Part shown: one piece after another, positions 13,293 to 25,290 of the stretch | How positions within the stretch are numbered: the first letter of the stretch is position 1 | How the letters are laid out: each line of letters begins with the position of its first letter | Origin: Atopsyche davidsoni | Lineage: Eukaryota > Arthropoda > Insecta > Trichoptera > Hydrobiosidae | Length of the DNA: 64,000 nucleotides | NCBI GenBank assembly: GCA_022113835.1 | Contig: JAILWY010000007.1 | Location: forward strand, 9,587,001-9,651,000 | Direction: 5' to 3' | Made by a program: the position numbers and the translations under genes | The notes under the pieces: model-generated | Seen by the model: only the letters and a program-made list of their open reading frames with translations | Told to the model about the DNA's origin: nothing | The model's database searches: none

Positions 13293-16200
13293 AAATAGTA
13301 AAACGTGATGTTTTCTCTATTTGTAAATATCCTTCCTCCTGGTCCAATGCGAGGAGCGCAGGAGAATGTGAAAGTTCACAACTACGATAACTATTAAAAT
13401 ATTAGTACATTTCGATATAGAACAGACCGAAGTTTTTTTAATGTATTATTTTATTTAAGTAGTCTCCTATTTATATTCCTTATAAATATTTTCTATAATA
13501 TTACAACTATTTCAAAACAGTCGGTCGTGATTCGATTCGCAAGCCCTGTGCCGGGATTAGCAAGCCCTAATAAATATTATTAATTAAAATTAAAGCTAGG
13601 AAATGAAAAAAGGGTATCGTGACTTTCAAAACACCCGGTGGTGTGAACCCTGTACCGGGAGCGCAGAAGATCACAATTACAATAACTAACGAAATATTAG
13701 CCCGTGTAATGAGCCGGCTGCGTGCCCCAAGGCGGTCCATCAGGGAGATGCCCGCATGCGAGATCCTCCAGACTTCCCCACTACAGTTTTTAATCAGTTT
13801 TCTTAGGTACATTTCCAAAATAAAACCAGCAGAGATTTTCCAAGTTTTATATTTTAAAATTATGAACTGCCGAGGTAAAAATATGCTTGCTTGTTTGACT
13901 TGAGGTATCCAATAGAAATCGAAAAACAAATCAATTTACCTGCCGGATAACACATCATTACAATCGGTGTGTTTTTTTACCCCTCAACAAGTCACTTTTT
14001 TTTTACAGAATTTAAACATAATCAGTTTGCCCATGTGCTCGTACTCGTGCTATCAAATATACGAAATTTTATTCCAACCGTTTTGAAATTGGTGCAGAAT
14101 GGACGTGCGGGTGGACAGATATTTTGATTGAGAAAGACATTAAGAGTAACAACCCCTGAGTCAGTATTTAAAACTCATTAAATTCTTGCTGATGTCTTCG
14201 AACGTAAACCGGCCAGGGAGGGGGTGACTGAGCCGCTGGGGTGACCGTGCTTCGGTGGGAGGCGGTCCAGTCGCTGCCCGGCTCTGGGAAATCCGAGCTT
14301 TCTGCAATCTGCCAACTCCGCAATACGAGCGTGCACTTTTTTATTAACTGATTTTAAACCTTTTTCCACTCAAAATATATATTGCCATCTCAAATTTCAA
14401 TATATAAATAAATTTTATTTTTTCTCATACGGATTTATGGTACATACATTGCAATCGATTTACGTATGAAACGACGTAAAAAATCCTTAAAAGTTTTTTT
14501 ACGACACTCTATCTTATTTAGCTTTAATGGTTTGAGCATCTAGCCGCGAGAATATCGATTACGATTCATACGTTTTCCTATATTTTAAAACTTTGTTTTT
14601 AAAATGTGGCACCAGCAATTTTTTTCCTTCTTATTTAAGTTTTTTGCGTCTTGCTTGTTACAATACTGCTAGCGGAAACTACGTATTTATCCAGATGCAA
14701 CTGTCTACCTACCATTAAATCGTTTATACTACTGCAAAGTACATTGCTTTATAGAATTCTCGATGGGATTACCTGTGTTAGAACACCGTCTGCTAGCGAT
14801 GCGGCATAAAAATGATCGATGACTGATTAGCAAAAGTAACCATGATTGCAAATATTACAAAATAGCATCATTTATTAATACAAGTTAAAAAAAAATTCTA
14901 TAAAAAAAAAATCCGGCTTGTCAGTAAATAAGTGTACAAATCATGACAGTGGTTTGTATTTTGTTTACTTGAGATAATTATTTTTTAGGAATAAACTGCT
15001 TGAATCATAAAAACTAACCGAAATATAAATAAAGGTATATTTTTTAGGAATTTAGTGTTTAATTGTTGATGTGATTTCATAGATAAAAGCACAGAAGGCG
15101 CACGTCGTATTATTTTAAAGTTTGTGGTAAAAGAATCGATACATAAAATATGAAATATATTAATTGAATTGTGTAAGGCTCGCATACAAAATGTGCAGGT
15201 CTCCAGGCTGGACACAAGTTTCTAATTGAAAGCTTTTAAGTGACAGAAAAACCTATCGTAAATTCTGATCGCCTGGTAGCCGGCGGGGAGCTTTACTCCC
15301 TTCGGAAGAAAAGGTTGGCTCAACTGGACCGTTTGCGGTTTTTTTGTGGATTTGCTCGCGATTTAAATAGTACCTCCGTCAAATGCATCCGAGTGGTGCT
15401 GTTGGTGCAGCTGCATGGAAGCGATTGGCCAACACGTTGACTTCATATTAAATATTTGATTTATTTTTATTAGACAGTACTAGATAGAATTCCACTGTCA
15501 CATATTTATATCAGTGCTGCCGGTTTCGCTCAAATGCCTTGTTGGCATCCTCAAACAGAAAACAGTAGGATCAAAAAAAATCAAGTTTTATGGTTTGAAA
15601 TACTATATATTTGAGAGTCTATATTTGTTTTCTTATATACTTCAGATAATATTTTACATATGTTTTTATGTATTTGGTTTTTTATATATACAGTGTGTGT
15701 GATTTTTCGAAGTAATATCAATCCGCCCCATGCAAACAAAGAGTGTCGGGCTGTGCAATAAAACCACCCTTAAAGAAACCCACAGCGAGCCTTGAAGCAA
15801 ATAACGGCAGTCGAAGGCACACAAGAAGGTTCTGGAAATCTAATAAGGGTAATAAAAACAATCATTGTCCAGCACGAGTCCTAATAAAGGCCAGAATGCC
15901 CCAAAAACCACCCCGAGCTTGGAAAACTAACACCCTGATTAAATAAAACTACGGATGTTGACAAAGTTTCACCCTTAAATGGCTGGGGTTACGAAGGGTG
16001 CTCGCTGGGTAAAAAATCTTACATCTCGGTGTAAGTATACATTATATATGGATTTTAGTACGAGTGTGAAACGAAAAGATCGAAAGAGTTGTAGAGACTA
16101 ACATAACATATTTAATTAATGTTTTACTATTTGATGTTATTTAAAAACTATAACAAATTTGATTGTCATCTCCCTATATATATTTTTCCTTAAGGTGATT

Positions 16201-17403
16201 TTAATAATTACCGAGAAAATCTTTCAGTTGCGTTAGACAAAGCAAAATAATAATTATTTATCTTACCAGAAGAGTCATATGAAAAATATTTATGGTCATA
16301 GCGTATACTATTTTTTTCATTAAAGCCTTATTTCTCTCATGGAGACATCATTGGTTTATCTCAAAAGTTTCTCGAGCTTTTTGATTTTTACGTACAAAGC
16401 AGACTAATTTATTTGTAAAACTCGATGTTTTTAACTGAAATTCTAAGTCATTCAAAATCAGTTTTTAAAAGATACAACTGTTTACTGTTAAATTTTATCT
16501 TCTTATTTTGTTTAAAGCTTTTATACCTTATAACTTATCAGTTATTTTATACAAATTGATATCGATGCCACCAAATACTGTTATTGACATTTGTGAAGCA
16601 AAATATTTAAAAGATTACGAAAATTTGTAATTATATAATTAGTGCTTTTGCTTTCAAAATATAGATAAAAAGTGGTCACACTTGATAAATGTCGCCATTA
16701 TATTTATGCTATCAGCTATGATATTTGATGTTAAAATTTTGAATGTTACAAATTTAATCAGTTTGACGCAAAGAAATGAACTCTAGACAGAATTTTTGGA
16801 GGTTGATGCCTCCGCTTTTAATACGATCAAATGTAAAGGTTAGAGTGTTGGTTTATCAGGAAAGTCTGGATTAGTCCAAACCAGTCACAGGGAGGGAGCT
16901 GAGTCATGAAGAGGGGTAAGTGTAGAGGGAAGGAAGTTCCCTTACGCACAAACACTAAAACACATCTAGTACACTATATTATCGAGCTTCAATAATATTT
17001 TATAATTTTACTCACCTTTTTACCGACAAGTTTAAATTTTCACTGTTCATGTATTCGTTTTCTGTGGGATCTCAAAAATTACTTTTTTATTAAAGAACAC
17101 ACAATCAACGGCACAGGCATCATTCCTTGTGAGCTAAAAAAACTGCTCGCATTCGCGAAGTCCGGAGCAAAGCAAGATATCTTGAAACCCACAAAAATAA
17201 TCAATTGATTTTAAATTTGTTTTTACCAAAAATAGTCCTATTGTGTAAGGATTTCATTGAATTCTTCTATACAATGATAAAAAATAACTTTTTATTTAAT
17301 ATTTTTAAAATATTAATTTCATTATTCAAAAAATAAAATATCGTGTTATTTGCTAAATAAAATTATATTTCCGCACAGTATCCATAAAATAAAACTGTAA
17401 AGC
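13293..17403. other. No gene seen; two copies of a short GC motif
   Basis: The segment GAGCGCAGGAG...TCACAACTACGATAACTA (13354-13403) is similar to GAGCGCAGAAGATCACAATT ACAATAACTA (13659-13688), so these are diverged copies of one repeat. A GC-rich patch at 14200-14330 and an A/C-rich 67-codon ORF at 15743-15946 have no recognised meaning. Confidence 0.4.
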
Positions 17404-17625
17404 GAATGTTGATAAACCTTATTCAACGTAATGCATTCCCTCACACTCGGCCGGCGCACAATGCATTGCATTACTCTCCCTTACAAGACGCCATAAAAAC
17501 TTATCCTTCCCGGCGGCCAAGGGCGGCGCGGCGATGGGCGCCCGGGGACTTCAAAGGGCGGAAACTTTCGGCCGAACCGCCACTGCAGTGACCGCAAGTA
17601 GCCGAGGACTGCCGCCCAGTGGCGT
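17404..17625. other. CpG-rich patch
   Basis: The GC-rich core (17510-17610) carries runs of CGGCG and a CACTGCAGTG palindrome. The 61-codon ORF across it is Arg/Pro/Ala-rich, as any such patch would be. No domain. Confidence 0.3.
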
Positions 17626-17746
17626 CCCTTTATATTTCCAAATGGTTTTACTTATAATCTATACTAATTATTCATAGCTGTGTTAATGATATATCAATCA
17701 TTTTGTTCTAGTAAAGTATACCCTCGTCACGCTTTATGGATCACTT

Positions 17747-17890
17747 CACAAATAACAAAAAAAAAAAATCGTAAGAAGAACATTGCGATTATATTAACAC
17801 ACAAACACTTTATTAATACACAAATAACAAAAAAAAAATTGGTAAAAAGAACATTGCGATTACATCAATTATCTTTTCTTGAAGACTCCT
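17747..17890. repeat. 72-bp tandem duplication
   Basis: CACAAATAAC, an A-run, then GTAAGAAGAACATTGCGATT at 17747-17791 recurs 72 bp later with few changes (GGTAAAAAGAACATTGCGAT). It lies in AT-rich DNA; no gene is visible. Confidence 0.7.
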
Positions 17891-18068
17891 CGAATAAATG
17901 TCTTTTGATTCCTCGAGGGCTTCATCGGACGAAGGAGAAATGCAATAATGGAAAAAAGGTCAAATTTACTACACTCGTAATTACTACGTAAATAATTCAA
18001 TTTAATGTATTTAAAAACTGAAATAATAATGATTCAATCCTGGGATCTCAAGGTTTGCAAGTATTAAG

Positions 18069-18089
18069 TAATATATATATATATATATA
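18069..18089. repeat. (TA)n microsatellite
   Basis: About ten TA units. Confidence 0.8.
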
Positions 18090-18390
18090 GTAACTTACGG
18101 TATTTGTAAATTATTGATCAAACTATATTGAAAAATAACATGAACATAACGCCAATACTACAAAATATTCCCTCTTAAAATGCTATTATTTAATTAATGA
18201 CATAATATAGTATCATAATCATATTTTATTGAGAAACAAGAAGTATGATATTAGAATCACTGAATTGCAAAATATTATTATTTTAATAAATATAAATATT
18301 TATTAAAATAAAATCTTAAACCTTTAACTAGAGTTCATACTTGAAATAAATTATAGGGATTGATTTTCATAATACAATAAATATTTCCAG

Positions 18391-18436
18391 TATTCAATAT
18401 TTTTGACAGAGAGTACTAGGTGGAATTTTATTTTAA
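18391..18436 (-). repeat. Family X fragment, leader and ORF start only
   Basis: The minus strand carries the sequence that in other copies spans the ATG of the short frame (MEFHQV..SVKNIE). It diverges from the others immediately after that point. Confidence 0.6.
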
Positions 18437-21386
18437 TTATGCTATTCAAAGGCTTTATATAGTTAATAGAACTGGTATTTATTTTGTAATACTCCTTTAT
18501 ATAGGATATAAGTTAAAAATGAACACGTCGGATTCTTTTGAAATAGTTTTAATATTTAGAATAATGGTAACAGTAACTCAGATTGTTTTTTACTCCCGCG
18601 GCAGGTACGCGCACGCCACTTGCCTTTAATCCTGTTTACAAAATGGCTGACACAAGGGCGGAGGGGAGCCAGGGGTGACCACAATAATCTGTAGCCTTAA
18701 GTATTTATGTGCATGTTTGACGGAGAGGTTGCTCGCACTGATTACAGGAGCACGCGAGGATAAAACTATCCCGGATTAAGTACTTCGCAATCACAGCACG
18801 GAGATTGTTTGCAATTCAAGAAGAACAATCATACTATTCATTCAAATTATTTTTACACATAAATCGACTAGAAAATTTGTTGAAGTAATTTAAGACTCAG
18901 GTAGGATTCGAGCCTACACCTCAACCACGGTTGTCACAAGCCGCGTCCCCCGCCGGCAATGTGTTCTGTGTTTGGACATATCGTTAGCATAAAAATCTTT
19001 ACATGTGTTATTATTTTTATATTAACCATATATTTTATTTAACCACAAGGATATTATACGAGGAAGCTATTGAGTGCAGGGAATATTACGAAATTATATG
19101 AAATAATTTAAAAAATTTATGCAATTAATGTGGTTGTCGATATAATTTAACACGGTTACAGTTTAAATATTAACGTGAAGTTTCACCTCGCAGGTTTTAT
19201 TCCTTCAGATATATTCTAATTATTTTTATTATTTTTCAACATTTTTTCATATAAAATCAAATCAATATACGGTACAAAGGCAAAATGATTAATATACATA
19301 ATAATAGTTGTTAATATTTTTGATATTCATCAAACTATGATTGTATTTAATTAACCAGATTTGCTTAAATTTTTGTATCAGTGGAAGCTTGTTTTTACCG
19401 TTGTAATTTTTTTTTCATAAAATATAAAGAAAATTATTTATTATTTGGGAACTATTTGCAAAATACTTCTTAGGCATCATTTAATAAAAAATTAAATGAA
19501 AAAAAAAAATGCAAATCACCGTATTATTGCGAATACGAAGAAAAAAAAATATCCCGAAGTGATCGGGTCTTATGACCTAATAAAATACCAACCACGTTGA
19601 AAATATACTCAAATATAATATATTTCAATTAAATTCACTTACATAAATCAAAGCTGCGATCTTTCAAAATTTGTCATCTCGTTTCCTTCTGAAATGCAAT
19701 AATATCAATATTTGACTTTTTTACTGTACTTTTATAAGTATTTTTAACTCTCGGGTTTTATTTTTTGGAACATTTTTTATTTATATTATTATATAAACAT
19801 TAATTTATAAATACAATTTTTGCGCTGCTGTTGCGCGAATATTGCTTGCATTAAATTTTAAGATATTGTATATTACTGTCAAAAAATAACGCATGTATCC
19901 TAATATCCTATATTTTAAAAGCAATTCTAGTATGGCTTCATTAGATCTTAATGGGAGTAACAAATAACAGAAGATTTTTAAAGAAAATTGATATATATCG
20001 CACATGCTAGCAATACTGGCTCTCCTTCCTCCCCACAAAGCGGTCTTAACGGATCTCTTCCGGCCGCGACGAAAACTAACTTCAGCCCAAGAATAACAAG
20101 TTTCCCGAGCGTGCGTCTCCACATCTTGTATAGCTATTGATCTACAGATACTGACATCCATATTATTATACACGGTGATTCATTATTTATTGCATAAACA
20201 CTACGACTACTGCTTATAACACTAAATACTTGTTGGAATTCATAAATAGTATCTGGGTCGTTTGCAGAAAAGTGCACAGATGGCGTTGGGATTATTGGTT
20301 TCACTCGCAAAACGCGTGTTTGATGATGATGATCACACGCGGACTCCGATATCTTACTTATTGATATTTAAATATTTACGTTTTATGTATTTCTTGTAAA
20401 TATATTATTTTTTCGTCTGTATTTTTTATTCTTTGAAAAGCCTTCCCGCAAAAAGTTCACCAATTCCAATTCACTCACAGCGCAAGAACAGCAAACATTA
20501 TTAGTTTTTTAACATTTTATCCCTATTTAAATTTTTAATGCTACCCAATTTGCACATTTAAGGCTGTGTATTTTCGCAGGCATGCTTTAAAATACTCGCC
20601 ATGACTGACTGCAATGAACCTCGAAAGTTTATCCACTAAAAATATTTATTTTACGTTATGGCAAAATCCCCCCAAGGAAAAGTTCTTTTTTAAAGTAATG
20701 CATCATTTTAAAATGTCAGAAATTAATAAATAAAAATATATTGTGTGTTTTGATAAATCCAGTGAAGCATGCAGTTCCTAAAAACATTTAAAAAATATTT
20801 TTGATGAGTTTTAAAATTTTATGAAATTATACCAGAAATGAGCTCGTGATAATATTTGCAATTCATTGAGTACAACTGCTTTCTCAGATTTTGATTCTAC
20901 TGCAATTCGCTGTCTTTAATACACGGTTGGGCCATATTTTTGTTTTCACACCGCCCGTGCAATATCTAATAATCTATGATGAATCTTAAATAAGTGTGTA
21001 TAATAAATCACACCTGCTCGGGACTCACTCGTAAGGTGGTGATTGAACTGAAAACCTTACGATTGAGAGTCAATAGTCGAATCGACAATACAAATTCAAA
21101 ATAGAAAGCATTGGACTTAAAAACTGTTTATAAATATATTTCATCTACTTTGTTTTATTTTTGTTTTTGTAAGTTTAGTATTATACGTAAAAAAAAGTAG
21201 CGATCAATCATCAATTTTTTCTTTGCTTGAAGGGTTGTTAATCTTGAAAAGTCGTAAGCTCTTTCTGCGAACCCGAGTTGGCGAGCTTTGTGTCTTTGCC
21301 CCCGATTAAAAAAATACAAATTATTAATTAATCTTGTAAATTGGCAGGATTGTTCGTCTGACCTAACTAGGTAGCCCTGGCCGCTG
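18437..21386. other. No gene seen
   Basis: AT-rich apart from the B-box relic near 18920 and a mixed patch at 20020-20120. The 122-codon minus ORF at 19805-20173 has no domain. Confidence 0.5.
18900..18960 (-). repeat. B-box-like SINE relic
   Basis: The minus strand reads GTGTAGGCTCGAATCCTACC, a T-arm-like stem-loop; the rest of a tRNA is not present. Confidence 0.3.
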
Positions 21387-21630
21387 ATTGGCTCCCGCCG
21401 CAGACGCACAATTAGCGTCCTCTCCCTCCGGTGCGTCTCCATTGGTCCAATTGAATTAGAAACTTTAGATTGAATTGAGAATGAATACATCAACTGTTAG
21501 AATGCTCAGGATTCTGCCTCGAGTGCGCTGGAAACATCCATATTAATATATAAAACAATCAGCGCACAGCCTCGTGCATCCAGTCGGAGCAACACCCAAG
21601 GAAGGAGACCTGGATGACAGTTTTCCGTTG
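21387..21630 (+). promoter_or_regulatory. Candidate RNA polymerase II promoter
   Basis: Two inverted CCAAT boxes (ATTGG at 21387-21391 and 21441-21445) flank an inverted pair AGACGCA/TGCGTCT. A TATATAAAA box follows at 21547-21555. About 33 bases on, TCCAGT (A at 21582) resembles an arthropod initiator, then a GC-richer leader runs to an ATG at 21614. That ATG opens only 17 codons and I see no good splice donor, so the downstream gene is not identified. The arrangement could be chance. Confidence 0.3.
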
Positions 21631-22240
21631 TATTAAATATATTTTTAAACAGAAATTAATACGTTGAATATATTCTTCATATAAGTTTTATTTATCTATT
21701 TCAAGTATTGAATATTACGTATCAATTGAAGAAAATTTTTTTTAGAAATGAAAATATTATTATATTTATTGTATCAGTAAAAGTTAATAACATTTTAATG
21801 GAAAAAATTTCGATATAAAATATTTATTCCATTGATTTTACATTTAACATCAATGTTCAGTTAGTTCTTAAAACGAAAGTGTTAAATGAAATAAAAACTC
21901 ATGTGGCAATACAAAAATCCTTTTGATCATTACAATAAACAAATCAAATAAGAGAGTAATATAAAGTATGCTTAAATATAAGCAGTAAAACATATTTTTT
22001 CTTAAAATATTCAATGTTTTGTATTAAAAATTGAAATCTATTAGGTTGTAACAATTTATTATAGGTTTAGTAGTACGTAAAAACGAAACATTTGGCGGTG
22101 CATGTTGTACGCGACAGCGAGCTCCAGTGAGTTACGAGTATATGGGAAGGATGCTCAATTCAGCACTGCACCTCCACGGTAGGCTTTGCTGTAGCATTAC
22201 AGATAGAGCTTTTGCAAACTCAGCAAATGTCTTCTAAATA

Positions 22241-22325
22241 CCATAAATTACGTCTACCCCATGAGCCACGGGTGGACAAGCGTAGGGGATGATTGTGGAG
22301 GGTTGTTACCGTAGACGATTTATGG
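22241..22325. repeat. 85-base hairpin with 15-bp outer stem
   Basis: CCATAAAT-TA-CGTCTAC (22241-22257) pairs with GTAGACG-ATTTATGG (22311-22325) apart from a 2-base bulge. The inner arms are GC-richer and can pair in part (CCAC with GTGG). The size suits a microRNA precursor or a small foldback element; neither is shown. Confidence 0.55.
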
Positions 22326-24494
22326 GTTGTCTGGTATTGTTTATATTTTGAAAGGTTAGCTTCAGTGTACCTCAGACAGACCTACCTTTGCAACGTGCAT
22401 GCAAAAGGTTTCATAGATGTATAAATTTAAGGCTTTATTTATATAGTCTTCAAGTTGCACTGTTTTGTATTACATTATACATCACAAAGAGACAGGTTAT
22501 CAGTCGCATACAGTTCCAGATGATTCTGAAATACGTTTGAAGGTATTTCTAGATAGTTGTATATTAAATGGTATTTTATTCAGAAACCCTATTGTTAGTG
22601 AACTCTATGATAATTTTTCACATTCAAATACAGCAGAAAATATAGTACTTTACATTATTTAATAAAATTATTTCCATATTTTAACATTTATGAGTACTCG
22701 CTACCTTTACATTATTACAATCTGTGGTGTAAATTGAAGATATTTTTCCCTTTCAAAGTATAATGGAAAGTACGTTTTAAAAACCGTGTATTCAAAAATA
22801 CACTTATTTTAAATTAAATGTCATGTATTGGAAACATATATATTTCAAATAAAACAAAAAATATATTCAATCCTTGTCGAGCGCTTCGCTATAAAATAGG
22901 CAGTGAATAAGTCTTGGGTTCGGATCCGGGTGTGGTAAACGGTAATTTTTTAATTATAGGATTCTTAAAAATATACATTGTGATGCAAATATTATTTTAT
23001 TACCCTGTCCAAATTGTTAAATCGGTTTTATGACATGCGAGTAGTTTCCACGTTAATGTGTCATTGCAGATGTTGCAAGTCAGTCTGCCACCACGATGCG
23101 TCTCGAATTGATAATATTATGGGGATTTTTATTTTTGAGGGATAACCCGGAGCAGATTTAGCGCTGCATGTGATGCGGTGCATTGTGACGTCACCGGTGC
23201 ATTAATAAATTGTTTTGCAGCAAATTAGATCCCCATGCGTAAATCAGCCGACCACAAACCGCACGGCCGCTCTGCAGCGTTGCGGATTGTGATTGAATAT
23301 TTCAACAAAAATTAAATTGTTGATTTCGATTTGTAATGACAGGCCATGCGTTTAATGAAATTATGAGTATACTACTTATACCCATATCAAATTAGCTACA
23401 GTACATCCAGAATGGTTTACAAATCCATGTTAAATGCTTACAAAAAAGATACTGATTTGAATCCACAAGCGCAAGATATTTATGCTCATTATTTAAAAAA
23501 TATTGTGTGCAGTGTTTATAGATGTATATAGTCGGAATTCTACCAATCTAAATGCAGCTTACACGCGATTGTTCAGAAAGCGGATGCATTCAAAGGCATA
23601 TCCCGGAAAAATAACTTTAAAGAACCCCAATAACAATTATTTTTTGGGAGTAAACACAACAGGTTTAAAATTTTAGGAATTTCGCGATGGTTTACAAGTG
23701 CTTTGATCTGAAATTAATTCAAAGAAATACCAGCTATTCATTAAAAGGCTTCAAGAGAGGATTGAGACTGAGATTTTAAGAATTCTTATAAATCTTTTAT
23801 ATAAATAATTAAATATTCCGCAATGTTGTCATTATACATACATAACTTTTGGATGAGATGTATTGTTGATTATTTTTTAGCACTTACGACTGCGTGTTAT
23901 TCTGAAAATTCAAGATGCCGAAGCGCCAAAGCCATCGTATCATTTGATTGTACTCGCATTGCATTGCATTGTAAAATGTGCTAAGAGAATTAATTATTTG
24001 TATAAAAGACAAAAAAAAAAAATAATGACAAGATTGTCTATTTGATAATAAAATTTAATACGTCTTAGAACTATTTAACAAAACTATTATTTTTACTATA
24101 TTCTGTAGTTGAAACTTAAATTTTATCCAGCAAGCCGGAAATACCTTAAAAATTTAAATAGGATGTTTAAAAACACATTTATAAAAAAAATATTTGCGCG
24201 TGTATATTTAAGTAGTTTTATGTTATACGAAAAGTTTGTTATTTTCTCTCTCTTCGAAGTCATGCGGCAGAATACAATAACACGTTTCGAGTTAGTTTGG
24301 TGAATGGATGGAAAAAGAATTACAAATCAACCCTCGGTCCGGGGATGAATGGGCGGGGGAATCATAATAGTTAACTGACTTCCGGTGAGACAATGAAGAG
24401 CCTCGGGTGGTTACAATTTTCGAAATCGGTTCTCAAAAGTACTTGTCAATTTTTTTGAAAATAAAAAAATCTCAATTAATTAATAATAATATGT
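22326..24494. other. No gene seen
   Basis: AT-rich, with a CpG-richer spot at 23150-23290 (CCGGTGCATT, GCACGGCCGCTC) and the B-box relic at 22.9 kb. A 65-codon ORF at 22465-22662 shows no domain. Confidence 0.5.
22880..22945 (+). repeat. B-box-like SINE relic
   Basis: CTTGGGTTCGGATCCGGGTG resembles a Pol III B-box and T-arm. No A-box of good quality upstream. Confidence 0.3.
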
Positions 24495-24648
24495 AAAATA
24501 CTTTAGTGATTTTTCTACATATAAATTTTTATTGGTGGCCGGTTTGATAATGCCAACGTGAAAGATCGGCGAAACCGTTCACCAAAAAAATATATAAATG
24601 GAAAAATCACTCAATGGAATTACACCAAGTCACAAATATTGAATTTCT
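24495..24648 (+). repeat. Family X copy with partial inverted arm
   Basis: The left arm (24495-24545) is an inverted, partly deleted copy of the right part. Then come TGATAATGCCAACG, a hairpin, GGCGAAACCG, a leader lacking about 20 bp, and ATGGAATTACACCAAGT with the shared reading frame (M-E-L-H-Q-V). Interpreted as a Penelope-like terminal repeat. Confidence 0.65.
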
Positions 24649-25105
24649 AATAATAATAGGATAAATTCATAATTTATTTTAGAGGTATTTTCATTCTAAA
24701 AGGTTAAATAAACTATATATATTTTTTTTTATTAAGTCAGTTGAAGGTTGTCATAATTAATAAAAATCATATATCGTTAATCGATCATAGCAGATTGATG
24801 ATGGTTCTGTAGGGCAAAAGATCTTTGACTGCATTAGTAAAATAAATAATTAACCTCTTTAGATTTATATAGAAACAGTAAATAAATTACGATCAAAAAT
24901 TCATTTTATTACAACAGTTTCATGCAAACATGGTGTAATACTCGAAGAATCTTTTTTTTTCATACTAACCAGTTTTTACTTTCAAATATAAGTAATAAAT
25001 AAAGGCAGACTAACTAATAGATTTTGATACGATGTGCGAGAAAATAAAAGACTCAGAAATGTTTGATACATTGATCGACTAGCAGGTTTTTTTTTTTTTT
25101 TTTTA

Positions 25106-25290
25106 CTGTCGGCCCCGGGCAGCGCTGTGGTACTACTTCCGGTTGCCGACAGCTGGTCTTTTTATATATATTATACAATATATCTAATAATCATACTAGC
25201 AGGTTTGGAGACGCTGAAGTGCCCCCTGAAGCATCCCTCGCGTCTTCCGCCCTCGCCCTGCAGTGCCCCGAAGGCAACCCCCGCCAGCGC
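25106..25290 (+). other. GC-rich patch with 8-bp hairpin after poly-T
   Basis: A run of about 18 T is followed by CTGTCGGC (25106-25113) and its inverted copy GCCGACAG (25145-25152). A C-rich segment (25215-25290) follows. No convincing coding frame; a short ORF here shows no recognisable domain. Confidence 0.4.

Noticed and set aside
13567..13929. Overlapping 120- and 94-codon ORFs on opposite strands
   Set aside because: They overlap antisense and cover a segment related to a neighbouring non-coding repeat; no domain.
18900..18960. tRNA gene on the minus strand
   Set aside because: Only the T-arm-like segment is present; no D-arm, anticodon arm or acceptor pairing.
19805..20173. 122-codon minus ORF with a hydrophobic stretch
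   Set aside because: The hydrophobic run is what AT-rich DNA gives by chance; no signal peptide or family motif.
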